From contig NZ_BMTS01000009.1 of the NCBI RefSeq assembly GCF_014649795.1, forward strand, positions 121,226-185,225: a DNA stretch of 64,000 nt, given 5' to 3'. The stretch is from Streptomyces melanogenes. GTDB lineage: Bacteria > Actinomycetota > Actinomycetes > Streptomycetales > Streptomycetaceae. A program made the translations under genes and the position numbers. The notes under the pieces were generated by a model. That model was not told where the DNA came from. It searched no databases and saw nothing but the letters and a program-made list of their open reading frames with translations. Below, piece by piece: positions 17,210 to 24,683 of the stretch. Each line of letters opens with the position of its first letter. Position 1 is the first letter of the stretch.

Positions 17210-17977
17210 ATGACTGTGACCCTCGAAGTCTCCGAAGGCGTCGGCACCCTCCGCCTGGACCGCCCCCCGATGAACGCCCTGGACATCGCGATCCAGGACC
17301 GGCTGCGCGAGCTCGCCGAGGAGGCGACGCGCCGCGACGACGTCCGCGCCGTGGTGATCTACGGCGGCGAGAAGGTGTTCGCGGCGGGCGCGGACATCAA
17401 GGAGATGCAGGCGATGGACCACACCGCGATGGTGGTGCGGTCCCGGGCGCTCCAGGAGTCGTTCACCGCCGTCGCGCGCATCCCCAAGCCCGTCGTCGCC
17501 GCCGTCACCGGGTACGCGCTCGGCGGCGGCTGCGAGCTCGCGCTCTGCGCCGACATCCGCATCGCCGCCGACAACGCCAAGCTGGGCCAGCCCGAGATCC
17601 TGCTCGGTCTGATCCCGGGCGCGGGCGGCACCCAGCGCCTGTCCCGGCTGATCGGCCCGTCCCGGGCCAAGGACCTCATCTTCACCGGCCGGATGGTCCG
17701 GGCCGACGAGGCCCTGTCGATCGGTCTGGTGGACCGGGTGGTCGCGGCGGAGAAGGTGTACGAGGAGGCGCACGCCTGGGCGGCGAAGCTCGCTCAGGGA
17801 CCGGCGCTCGCGCTGCGCGCCGCCAAGGAGTCCATCGACGCGGGTCTGGAGACGGACATCGAGACCGGCCTCGCCATCGAACGGAACTGGTTCGCGGGCC
17901 TGTTCGCGACCGAGGACCGCGAGCGCGGGATGCGCAGCTTCGTCGAGGAGGGCCCCGGCAAGGCCAAGTTCCTCTGA
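17210..17977 (+). CDS. Enoyl-CoA hydratase/isomerase family protein
   Basis: 255 residues, the usual length for single-domain crotonase-fold enzymes. The two oxyanion-hole segments are visible: AAGADIKEM (about 62) and GYALGGGCELA (about 102-112). Glu residues at the catalytic positions are present in GGGCELAL and in GQPEILLG, followed by the typical LIPGAGGTQRL. Both acid/base Glu residues are kept, so it is likely a true 2-enoyl-CoA hydratase, converting enoyl-CoA to 3-hydroxyacyl-CoA in fatty acid degradation. Single gene between two terminators; the precise acyl substrate cannot be read from sequence. Confidence 0.93.
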   Translation: MTVTLEVSEGVGTLRLDRPPMNALDIAIQDRLRELAEEATRRDDVRAVVIYGGEKVFAAGADIKEMQAMDHTAMVVRSRALQESFTAVARIPKPVVAAVTGYALGGGCELALCADIRIAADNAKLGQPEILLGLIPGAGGTQRLSRLIGPSRAKDLIFTGRMVRADEALSIGLVDRVVAAEKVYEEAHAWAAKLAQGPALALRAAKESIDAGLETDIETGLAIERNWFAGLFATEDRERGMRSFVEEGPGKAKFL

Positions 17978-18152
17978 GCCGAGCGCCGTTGGCGGCCGGT
18001 CGTACACCCTGCGGGTGGATTAGCCTGGCCTTAACGGAGCCTTAAGTACGACCGGCTCCGAACGCTTGGTGATCAGCTGATCGCTGCCCGTCATCGCAGC
18101 TCGTAGGCGGTACGGACGTGATCCACTGCCCTCGGCATATGCTGAACGAGCT

Positions 18153-18175
18153 CCCCGGAACCTCTGGTTCCGGGG
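18153..18175 (+). terminator. Hairpin between enoyl-CoA hydratase and HATPase gene
   Basis: Perfect CCCCGGAACC/GGTTCCGGGG stem with TCT loop, followed by GGCCGTTTTCC. It is far from the upstream stop (176 bases) and close to the next start, so it may be a terminator or a leader attenuator for the gene at 18231. Confidence 0.5.
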
Positions 18176-18230
18176 GCCGTTTTCCCCAGGAACGGCCCCG
18201 GAGGCGGCTCCGGGCGGCCATGATGGGTCC

Positions 18231-18734
18231 ATGGCGGGGCTGGAGGGTGTGGAACAACCGCGGCAGCGCGCTGGCGCGACCGCGGCTCGGTGGTCGCCGG
18301 CCGTCGAGGACGAACGGGCGCTCAAGGCGCTGGAGTTGTTCGGCAACCCGACGGACCAAGAGGTACGGCTGCCGTCCCGGCCCGAGTCCGCGGCCACCGC
18401 GCGCCGGCTCACCCAGTGCGTGATACTGCGCCAGTGGGCGCTCTCCCCGGCCCTCGCCGAGCAGGCGATCCTGCTCGTCTCCGAGCTGGTCGGCAACGCC
18501 GTGCGGCACACCGGTGCCCGCGCCTTCGGGCTGCGGATGATGCGGCGCCGGGGCTGGATCCGGATCGAGGTGCGCGACCCCTCGCGCGGGCTGCCCTGTC
18601 TGATGCCGGTCCACGAGATGGACACCAGCGGGCGCGGGCTCTTCCTCGTCGACAAGCTCTCCGACCGCTGGGGAGTGGACCTGCTGCCGCGCGGCAAGAC
18701 GACCTGGTTCGAGATGCGGGTCGCCGACCGCTAG
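18231..18734 (+). CDS. HATPase_c anti-sigma-factor-like ATP-binding protein
   Basis: 167 residues. A roughly 40-residue N-terminal tail is followed by a GHKL ATPase domain of the RsbW/SpoIIAB type: N-box SELVGNAVRHTG (about 83-94), then DTSGRGLFLVDKL (G1-like, about 128-140) and a C-terminal strand. There is no histidine kinase dimerisation part. In Streptomyces such stand-alone proteins bind ATP and act as anti-sigma or serine kinases on anti-sigma antagonists. No sigma factor or antagonist gene is adjacent, so the partner is encoded elsewhere. The ATG at 18231 has no strong ribosome site; an internal start is possible. Confidence 0.85.
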   Translation: MAGLEGVEQPRQRAGATAARWSPAVEDERALKALELFGNPTDQEVRLPSRPESAATARRLTQCVILRQWALSPALAEQAILLVSELVGNAVRHTGARAFGLRMMRRRGWIRIEVRDPSRGLPCLMPVHEMDTSGRGLFLVDKLSDRWGVDLLPRGKTTWFEMRVADR

Positions 18735-18764
18735 AGCGGCCCCCGGACCTGCCGTGAGTACGCC

Positions 18765-18808
18765 GAAGCCCCCGTGCCTGCCGGGTGTGGCGTGCCTGCG
18801 GGGGCTTC
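18765..18808 (+). terminator. Hairpin terminator after the HATPase gene
   Basis: GAAGCCCCCG (18765-18774) pairs perfectly with CGGGGGCTTC (18799-18808) across a 24-base loop, 31 bases after the stop. Confidence 0.6.
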
Positions 18809-18841
18809 TGCGGAGCGCCGCCGCGGATCGAAGGGGGTGTG

Positions 18842-19143
18842 ATCCACGGCGACTAAGACGACCGAGCTCGGGTCAATGAGGGGTCGTGTCTCCGACTATG
18901 GCAGACGGGGGGCCTTCACGCCAAAAGTCCTTACTCGGACAAACTTCCCCATACCGTCACAGTTTAGCTGTGAATCGTAGGTGAACTAGAGCACGCACCT
19001 TGTTAATGGTGAATAAGTATGGGCGCCGCTGAGTGTTTCATCGAACCCGTCTGCCCGGCGGATGGCGTGTCCTCGGCGACCCGCAAAGGTCCTGAAATGG
19101 GTCAATCATTACCTTCCGCCCGTGGGCCCACTTAAATGTCCAT
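18842..19143 (+). promoter_or_regulatory. AT-richer non-coding region upstream of the deacetylase-like gene
   Basis: About 300 bases with no supportable gene and clearly lower G+C than the flanks, which suggests promoter sequences. It contains an inverted repeat TCACAG-TTTAG-CTGTGA at 18957-18973 and AT-rich tracts near 18995-19020. No unambiguous -35/-10 pair could be assigned. Confidence 0.4.
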
Positions 19144-19953
19144 GTGCTGAATCCATCTCCCCGTGGGGTCGACCGCCGCAGCGCACTGCGTGCCGGGGCG
19201 GGGGCGGCCGTCGCGGGGGCCTTCGCGGCCGGCTGCACGGACGACGAGGGCGGCGCCGGGCCGCCGCCCGCCGCCGCGACGCCCACCGCGTCCGCCGCCT
19301 CCGCCCGCCCCGGCACCACCCGCGCCGCCCCGGCCCCGCGCGCCTTCCCGCAGCAGCCCGCCCAGATCGCGCACGGCCCCCGCGACCGGCCGAAGATCGC
19401 GCTCACCTTCCACGGCCAGGGCGACCCCAAGGAGGCCACCGCCGTCCTCGCCGAGGCCGAGCGGGCCGGCGCCAGGGTCACCGTCCTGGCCGTCGGGAGC
19501 TGGCTCGACGAGCACCCGGGGATGGCCCGCCGCATCCTCGACGGCGGCCACGACCTCGGCAACCACACCCAGCGCCACATCGACATCTCCGCGCTCGCGG
19601 AGCGGGACGCGTACGCCGAGATCACCGGCTGCGCGGACCGGCTGCGCCGGATCACCGGCTCCATCGGGACCTGGTTCCGGCCGTCCCGTACCCAGTACGC
19701 GACGCCGCTCGTTCAGGGACTGGCCCGGCGGGCCGGGTACCCGCACGTCCTCTCGTACGACGTCGACTCGCTCGACTTCACCTCGCCCGGCGCCTCGGCC
19801 GTGACGCGCAACGTGACCGGGCGGATCCGCAACGGATCCGTGGTGAGTCTGCACTTCGGCTACGCGGACACGGTCGCCGCGCTGCCGGTCCTCCTCGCCG
19901 ACCTCGACCGCCGCGGACTGCGCGCGGTGACCACCACGGAGTTGCTGACCTGA
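19144..19953 (+). CDS. Polysaccharide-deacetylase-like lipoprotein with degenerate active site
   Basis: 269 residues beginning at a GTG without an evident Shine-Dalgarno, so possibly leaderless. The N-terminus RRSALRAGAG...FAAGC combines a twin-arginine-like signal with a lipobox, placing the protein on the outer membrane face. A NodB fold follows from about residue 80: the usual TFDDG motif reads TFHGQG, so both Asp residues (catalytic base and metal ligand) are replaced, whereas the metal-binding HTxxH motif is intact as NHTQRH. Motif 3, normally RPPYG-like, reads RPSRTQ. Deacetylation by the usual mechanism is therefore doubtful; sugar binding or a different hydrolysis is possible. Its stop overlaps the start of the beta-propeller lipoprotein gene by one base. 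Confidence 0.85.
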   Translation: MLNPSPRGVDRRSALRAGAGAAVAGAFAAGCTDDEGGAGPPPAAATPTASAASARPGTTRAAPAPRAFPQQPAQIAHGPRDRPKIALTFHGQGDPKEATAVLAEAERAGARVTVLAVGSWLDEHPGMARRILDGGHDLGNHTQRHIDISALAERDAYAEITGCADRLRRITGSIGTWFRPSRTQYATPLVQGLARRAGYPHVLSYDVDSLDFTSPGASAVTRNVTGRIRNGSVVSLHFGYADTVAALPVLLADLDRRGLRAVTTTELLT

Positions 19954-21137
19954 TGCCGACCCCCACCAAGAGGACCGCCGCGCTGCTGTGCGGCCTCCTG
20001 CTCGCCGCGCTCGCCGGCTGCGGCTCGTCCGCGGACAAGGGAGGGAACGAGGCCCTGGGCACCAAGGGCGCCGAGCGGCCCCCGGTCCCCAGGAAGGCGG
20101 TGCCGCAGGGCCTGCCCGGGATGCCGCCGGTCCTGGACCCCAAGGACGCCTACGCCGCGGACCGCCCCAACGCCCTCCAGCCGTCCGTGAAGAACTTCCT
20201 CGAACGCGTCTACGTGCCCAACACCAACTCCAACACGGTGTCGGTGATCGACCCCAAGACGTACAAGGTGATCGAGACCATCCCGGTCGGCCACCAGCCC
20301 CAGCACGTCGTGCCCTCCTGGGACATGAAGACCCTGTGGGTCAACAACGACCTGGGGGACAGCCTCACCGCCATCGACCCGGCGACCGGCAAGACCGGCC
20401 GCACGGTCCAGGTCTCCGACCCGTACAACCTCTACTTCACTCCCGACGGCAAGTACGCGGTCGTGATGGCGTCGATGGACCGCGAGCTGGTGTTCCGCGA
20501 GCCCGTCAACATGAACCGGGTCAAGACCGTCCCGGTGCACTGCGCGGGCGTCAACCACGCCGACTTCTCCATGGACGGCCGCTACTTCATCGTCTCCTGC
20601 GAGTTCTCCGGCGAACTGCTCAAGGTCGACACGGCGAAGATGCAGGTCATCGCCCACCAGAAGCTGCCGTTCGAGGGGGCGATGCCGCAGGACGTGAAGA
20701 TGTCCCCGGACGGCAGGACCTTCTACATCGCCGACATGATGGCCCACGGCATGTGGGTCATGGACGGCGACCGGTTCAGCACGCCGACGCTGCTGCCCAC
20801 CGGCAAGGGCTGCCACGGCCTGTACGTCAGCCGCGACTCCAAGGAGATGTACATCTCCAACCGGGGCGAGGGCACCATCTCCATCTTCGACTTCGCCCAG
20901 AACAAGCTGACCAAGAAGTGGCACCTGCCGGACGGCGGCAGCCCCGACATGGGCGGCGTCTCGGCGGACGGCAAGGTCCTGTGGCTGTCCGGCCGTTACG
21001 ACGCCGAGGTGTACGCGATCGACACCACCACCGGCAAGGAGCTCGCCCGCATCCCGGTCGGCTCGGGCCCGCACGGCCTCGCGGTCTACCCGCAGCCGGG
21101 CCGCTACTCGCTGGGCCACACCGGCATCTTCCGCTGA
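19953..21137 (+). CDS. YVTN-type beta-propeller lipoprotein
   Basis: 394 residues; the ATG shares one base with the stop of the deacetylase-like gene (TGATG), so the proteins are co-translated. Signal peptide LLCGLLLAALAGC ends in a lipobox. From about residue 85 the chain consists of about seven 40-residue blades of the YVTN/cytochrome D1-like class, such as VYVPNTNSNTVSVIDPKT and LWVNNDLGDSLTAIDPAT. Each blade carries a strand, a turn with D-P-x-T, and a return strand. The family has no general enzymatic activity and usually mediates binding at the cell surface. With the deacetylase-like partner it may form a surface glycan-binding or glycan-processing complex. A strong terminator follows directly. 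Confidence 0.9.
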   Translation: MPTPTKRTAALLCGLLLAALAGCGSSADKGGNEALGTKGAERPPVPRKAVPQGLPGMPPVLDPKDAYAADRPNALQPSVKNFLERVYVPNTNSNTVSVIDPKTYKVIETIPVGHQPQHVVPSWDMKTLWVNNDLGDSLTAIDPATGKTGRTVQVSDPYNLYFTPDGKYAVVMASMDRELVFREPVNMNRVKTVPVHCAGVNHADFSMDGRYFIVSCEFSGELLKVDTAKMQVIAHQKLPFEGAMPQDVKMSPDGRTFYIADMMAHGMWVMDGDRFSTPTLLPTGKGCHGLYVSRDSKEMYISNRGEGTISIFDFAQNKLTKKWHLPDGGSPDMGGVSADGKVLWLSGRYDAEVYAIDTTTGKELARIPVGSGPHGLAVYPQPGRYSLGHTGIFR

Positions 21138-21150
21138 GCCGGTACGCGAA

Positions 21151-21183
21151 GCCGCCCCCGGGGAAGGCGTCCCCGGGGGCGGC
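21151..21183. terminator. Terminator between converging genes
   Basis: Perfect 14-bp stem GCCGCCCCCGGGGA / TCCCCGGGGGCGGC with loop AGGCG, between the propeller gene (plus) and the P450 gene (minus). Confidence 0.8.
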
Positions 21184-21217
21184 CGCGTCTCACCGGCTGT
21201 TTGTCACCGGCCGTTTG

Positions 21218-22447
21218 TCACCACAGCACCGGCAGCCGTTCCGGCAGGCGCTTGATGAAGCCGGTGCGCCACACCAGCTGCTCCGGCGGGACCGCCAGGC
21301 GCAGCCCCGGCAGCCGCTCCACCAGGACGCCGAGCGCGATCTCCGCGTGCGCCCGGCCCAGACCGGTGGCCGGGCAGAAGTGGCGGCCCGCGCCGAACGA
21401 GAGGTGCGGGTTGACCTCGCGGTCCAGGTCGAGCCGTTCGGGGTCGGTGAAGACCTCCGGGTCGAAGTTGGCGCCCTCGACCAGGACGAGCACCAACTCG
21501 CCCTTCTTCACCAGCACTTCACCGACCCGTACGTCCTCGGTGGCCAGCCTCGGCAGGCCGTCCCCGATGGAGAGGTTCCAGCGCAGCAGCTCGTCCACGG
21601 CCCGGTCCATCCGGTCCGGGTGCTCCCGCAGGTACGCGATCAGCTCCGGGTGCTGGAGCAGCGCGAGCACCGCGAGGACCAGGAACGCGGACGTGGAGAC
21701 GGCGCCCGCGCCGAAGAGCGAGACCGCGACCGTCGCCAGCATCTCGTCGGTGAGGTGCGCGGACTCCTCCTCCGTACGCAGCTCCGCGAGGCGGCCGAGC
21801 AGGCCCGCACGCTGGTCCTCCGGCGCGTTGAGCCGGTCGACCATGTACCCCAGGTCCTTGTACCAGTTGAGGCGGGAGCCGTCGAAGGCGTGCGGGCTGG
21901 TCATGAACGCGATGTCCAGCCCGCTCATCAACCGCCGCCAGTCCGCGAACGGCACCCCGACCACCTTGCAGTGCAGAGCCGCCGAGAAGGGGTCGGCGAA
22001 CCCCGCCCGGAAGTCCGCCGGCGGTCCCTCGGCGAGCAGGCCGTCGACGAATTCGTCGGCCCGCTCCCGCAGCCACTCCCGCAGGCCGTCGGTGCGCGGG
22101 TTGAGCGCCTTCATCACGGCGCCGCGCAGCCCCGCGCTGTTGATGTTCCCCATGTTGTTGACGACCTCCGGCGGGATCGTCAGCGCGTACTGGCGGGGCG
22201 CGTCCGGGGCCGCGGTGTCCTTGAGGCTGAACCGGTCGTCCTCCAGGACGCGTTTGGCCAGCGCGTAACTGCTCACCAGCCAGGCGGTGTCACCGGTCAG
22301 GGTGCGCACCCGGGCCACCGGCTCCTTGCCGCGCAGGGCGGCGCACTCCTCGGGGAGGACGTCGCCGCGCCGGCCGAGCGGGAAGTCGAGCAGGGGGCCG
22401 GTGTCAGTGGTGGTGCTCGTGGTGCTTGTGGTGCTTGTGCGGCTCAT
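21218..22447 (-). CDS. Cytochrome P450 (tailoring enzyme for the cyclodipeptide)
   Basis: 409 residues, a typical soluble bacterial P450. The haem loop is FGAGRHFCPATGLGRAH with the axial ligand C358; the K-helix ExxR is present as ELLR (about 286). The I-helix reads FGAGAVSTSAF, so the usual acidic-Thr pair is replaced by Ser-Thr, a possible sign of non-hydroxylating chemistry. It overlaps the cyclodipeptide synthase gene by four bases (ATGA at 22444-22447) with GGAG seven bases upstream, so both are co-translated. In known CDPS-P450 pairs the P450 couples, dimerises or hydroxylates the diketopiperazine. No ferredoxin or reductase gene lies nearby. Confidence 0.95.
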   Translation of the reverse strand: MSRTSTTSTTSTTTDTGPLLDFPLGRRGDVLPEECAALRGKEPVARVRTLTGDTAWLVSSYALAKRVLEDDRFSLKDTAAPDAPRQYALTIPPEVVNNMGNINSAGLRGAVMKALNPRTDGLREWLRERADEFVDGLLAEGPPADFRAGFADPFSAALHCKVVGVPFADWRRLMSGLDIAFMTSPHAFDGSRLNWYKDLGYMVDRLNAPEDQRAGLLGRLAELRTEEESAHLTDEMLATVAVSLFGAGAVSTSAFLVLAVLALLQHPELIAYLREHPDRMDRAVDELLRWNLSIGDGLPRLATEDVRVGEVLVKKGELVLVLVEGANFDPEVFTDPERLDLDREVNPHLSFGAGRHFCPATGLGRAHAEIALGVLVERLPGLRLAVPPEQLVWRTGFIKRLPERLPVLW

Positions 22448-23163
22448 GCGGCGACTCCTTCCGGGCGGACGGCCTGCGGGCGCACGATCGCGTACGCCTG
22501 GTTGCGGGAGGCGCGCAGACCGCCGCCCTTGGCGTAGAGGAGCTCGGTGAGCGGGATCAGCGCGTGGTAGCTGGACACCGAGGACGGGACCTGGAGGATC
22601 CCCGGGGTGTCCAGGAAGAACGGGAGCTCGGCGGCGATGTAGTCGAGGCAGGCGGCGGTCTGCGCCGGGCTCACCGGGGCGCCGTCGGCCTTCCCGGCCA
22701 GGAACGCGGCGGCCATCTCCTCGCAGCCGGTACGGAATTCGCGGTCGGTCGCGAGGAAGTGCCGCACCCGGCGGTGCAGCAGGTCGTACACCGGGTTGCC
22801 CTCGAACTCCGAGAGCGCGTGCACCCCGACCGGGAGCCCCGGGCGGGCGGCCTCCTCGACGCCCCGCACGATCCTTCTGCGGACCGCCTTCAGCTCCTTG
22901 GCGGCCCGCCTGCGCGCGTGCTCGTCGTCGTAGCCGAGCGTCGCGAACATCCGGTCCACATGGCGGTCGGCGTAGACGAGGTCGACCCGGTCGAAGCGGG
23001 CGGAGGCCCAGCGGACGAGACCGGCGATGCGGTCGGCGCTGAAATAGCTGTTCCCCGGACTCACCCCGATGAGGACGTGGTCGCCCTCGTCCCAGATGAA
23101 GCGACAGCTCCGGGTGAACGGCTGGAAGGTAAAGGTGGTGGTTGCTTCAGTGGTGGCAGTCAC
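22444..23163 (-). CDS. tRNA-dependent cyclodipeptide synthase (CDPS, NYH subfamily)
   Basis: 239 residues from the GTG at 23163, the same length as AlbC as I remember it; a GTG at 23229 would give 261, and neither start has a good ribosome site. The AlbC-like signature is complete: GVSPGNSYFS with the catalytic Ser35 that carries the aminoacyl group and Asn38; YIAAELPFF with Tyr175 and Glu179; SSYHA with Tyr199-His200. The Asn/Tyr/His trio places it in the NYH subfamily. It uses two aminoacyl-tRNAs to make a 2,5-diketopiperazine in the cytosol. The residue matching AlbC Leu185 is Phe182, so the P1 pocket may prefer something other than Phe; the product cannot be named. First gene of the operon with the P450. 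Confidence 0.93.
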   Translation of the reverse strand: MTATTEATTTFTFQPFTRSCRFIWDEGDHVLIGVSPGNSYFSADRIAGLVRWASARFDRVDLVYADRHVDRMFATLGYDDEHARRRAAKELKAVRRRIVRGVEEAARPGLPVGVHALSEFEGNPVYDLLHRRVRHFLATDREFRTGCEEMAAAFLAGKADGAPVSPAQTAACLDYIAAELPFFLDTPGILQVPSSVSSYHALIPLTELLYAKGGGLRASRNQAYAIVRPQAVRPEGVAA

Positions 23164-23359
23164 TCCTGAATCGCCCCAGCGCCGCGAGTCCCTGGGAGCC
23201 CTGTGCTCCCGGTGTGGCGGCGACAGCACGAAGTTATCGCCCGGTGGCGGAGCGTAGGGAAGGGGGTCCCGGACTTTTGGCGGGAATTCGCCCCTCGAAA
23301 CACCGGGGACGATGTTTGCGGGATGAGGCTGGAGGGGACCTAGTCGGCCCCGGCGGGGC

Positions 23360-23446
23360 TCAGTGCGCGACGAGCAGCGCTTCCGAGCCGACGGGGCGGT
23401 ACCCCGCCGCCTGGAACGTCCGTACGCTGCACCTCGTCCCGGAACT
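23360..23446 (-). pseudogene. Possible C-terminal remnant of a decayed gene
   Basis: In the 368-base gap between the CDPS gene and the EF-hand gene, the minus strand keeps a short open frame ending RTFQAAGYRPVGSEALLVAH and a TGA at 23360. The string looks like a genuine protein C-terminus, but the frame is closed upstream at 23447. The family is not recognised. The remainder of the gap (23164-23359 and 23447-23531) has no gene and should carry the CDPS promoter and that of the EF-hand gene. Confidence 0.25.
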
Positions 23447-23531
23447 TCAGTGCCCGGGTGCCGTACGGGAAGGGCCCGGGGCCCGTTAGTCTGACCCCCG
23501 TCAAAAACGCACCAAGATAGGGGTGGACCCA

Positions 23532-23744
23532 GTGGCGGACATCGAAGAGGCCCGCAAGGCGTTCGCGCGGCTCGACGTCGACGGCAACGGCGAGGTGACG
23601 GCGACCGAGTACAAGCAGGTCATGGCCCAGCTGGGCGACTTCCACGTCACCGAGACCGTGGCCCAGGCCATCATCAGGGCCAAGGACGCCAACGGCGACG
23701 GCAAGCTCTCCTTCGAGGAGTTCTGGGCGTCCCTCAACAAGTGA
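23532..23744 (+). CDS. Small EF-hand calcium-binding protein (CabB/CabC type)
   Basis: 70 residues from the GTG at 23532 (VADIEEARKAF), preferred over the GTG nine bases earlier because the family begins this way and a GGGG box is well placed. It has two canonical 12-residue EF loops, DVDGNGEVTATE and DANGDGKLSFEE, each with Asp at 1 and 3 and Glu at 12, so both should bind calcium. There is no signal peptide, so it is cytosolic. Related Streptomyces proteins act as calcium buffers or sensors affecting spore germination and aerial growth. Monocistronic, followed by a terminator. Confidence 0.93.
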   Translation: MADIEEARKAFARLDVDGNGEVTATEYKQVMAQLGDFHVTETVAQAIIRAKDANGDGKLSFEEFWASLNK

Positions 23745-23756
23745 CCCCCGCTCTCG

Positions 23757-23792
23757 CGTCCGCCGGCCCGTGCTGAATCGGGTCGGCGGACG
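23757..23792 (+). terminator. Terminator of the EF-hand gene
   Basis: 14-bp stem CGTCCGCCGGCCCG / CGGGTCGGCGGACG with one G-T pair and an eight-base loop, followed by TCGTGTTTC, 13 bases past the stop. Confidence 0.75.
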
Positions 23793-24080
23793 TCGTGTTT
23801 CTGCCGGTCGCGGCCCCGCCCACGCGCCGCGCGCATCATGATCGATCGTGGATCGAGCCAATAACGGACCTGCACGCGTCAATATAGGAAACAACTCGCA
23901 GACGATAGGTGCAGAACTGTCCCAACAAGGGTCGCGCCGCTCGATATCGCCGCCTTGTGAGCGTCTCACCAACTAGATTTTCGCCAGGGACTTCGCTACC
24001 GTTCGTGCACGTTACTCGCCGGTCCGATTTTCGAGCCAGGCTCGGTGGGATGAAGTGAATAGGATGAAAAGGAGTCGACG
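23793..24080 (+). promoter_or_regulatory. Low-G+C leader region of the HIT gene
   Basis: No gene is supportable here. The segment from about 23830 onward is markedly more AT-rich than the core genes and contains GATC-rich palindromic pieces near 23837-23858. It marks the left edge of the block that runs to about 28150. The last bases hold the strong AAAAGGAG ribosome site of the HIT gene. No confident -35/-10 pair was assigned. Confidence 0.4.
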
Positions 24081-24653
24081 ATGCCTTTCTCATTATCACT
24101 TGGGCGAGAAGGAGCGTGGGGCCGGATCATGCGTCGTATTCTTTCCTGGGTGAGGCCGGGTGCCACGGGCCGCCGGTCGGCGGACGACGGGAATCCGGAT
24201 ACGGAGGCCTGCCTCTTCTGCCAGCGCGAGCGACCGGACCTGAACCGGATCATGCGTGAGAACAAGACCTTTTACGTCCGCTACGACAACTTCCCCGCGG
24301 CGGAAGGCCATGTCGAAATCGTGCCGAAGCGCCATGTCGAGTCGTTCTTCCAGCTGACGACCAGGGAGCTGAAGGACGCCTATTCCCTGATCCGCTTTGC
24401 GCAGGAGAACATCGACGACCGGCATCATCCCGACGGATACACGATCGGCGTGAACGAGGGACGGGCCGCCGGGCGGACCATCGACCACCTCCATATCCAT
24501 CTGATTCCCCGGCACCGCGGCGATGTGCCCGACCCACGGGGCGGCATCCGCCGGGCGGTTCCCAACTGTGAACCGGACACCTGGACGGCCCGGCCGGAAC
24601 CCGAGGAGAAGGCCGCCGAGGATCTCGCCGGGGCACACCGGGGCCGGACCTGA
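24081..24653 (+). CDS. HIT-family nucleotide hydrolase/transferase
   Basis: 190 residues; the ATG at 24081 has AAAGGAG six bases upstream. After a roughly 45-residue basic N-terminal extension there is CLFCQRERPD (a typical N-terminal Cys pair of HIT proteins, about 49-52), GHVEIVPKRHV, and the histidine-triad HLHIHLIPR (about 137-145). The middle His of the triad normally forms the nucleotidyl intermediate. Family members cleave dinucleoside polyphosphates or nucleoside phosphoramidates. The C-terminal tail is charged and probably disordered. It converges on the membrane-protein gene and lies in the low-G+C block beside a second, distant HIT-like gene. Confidence 0.9.
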   Translation: MPFSLSLGREGAWGRIMRRILSWVRPGATGRRSADDGNPDTEACLFCQRERPDLNRIMRENKTFYVRYDNFPAAEGHVEIVPKRHVESFFQLTTRELKDAYSLIRFAQENIDDRHHPDGYTIGVNEGRAAGRTIDHLHIHLIPRHRGDVPDPRGGIRRAVPNCEPDTWTARPEPEEKAAEDLAGAHRGRT

Positions 24654-24683
24654 CGGCGGGACCCGACCGCTGTTCCGCGGAGC

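Noticed and set aside
19062..19952. Extension of the beta-propeller frame upstream of 19953
   Set aside because: Antisense-like Arg/Pro-rich translation overlapping the deacetylase-like gene; the ATG at 19953 is followed by a proper lipoprotein signal.
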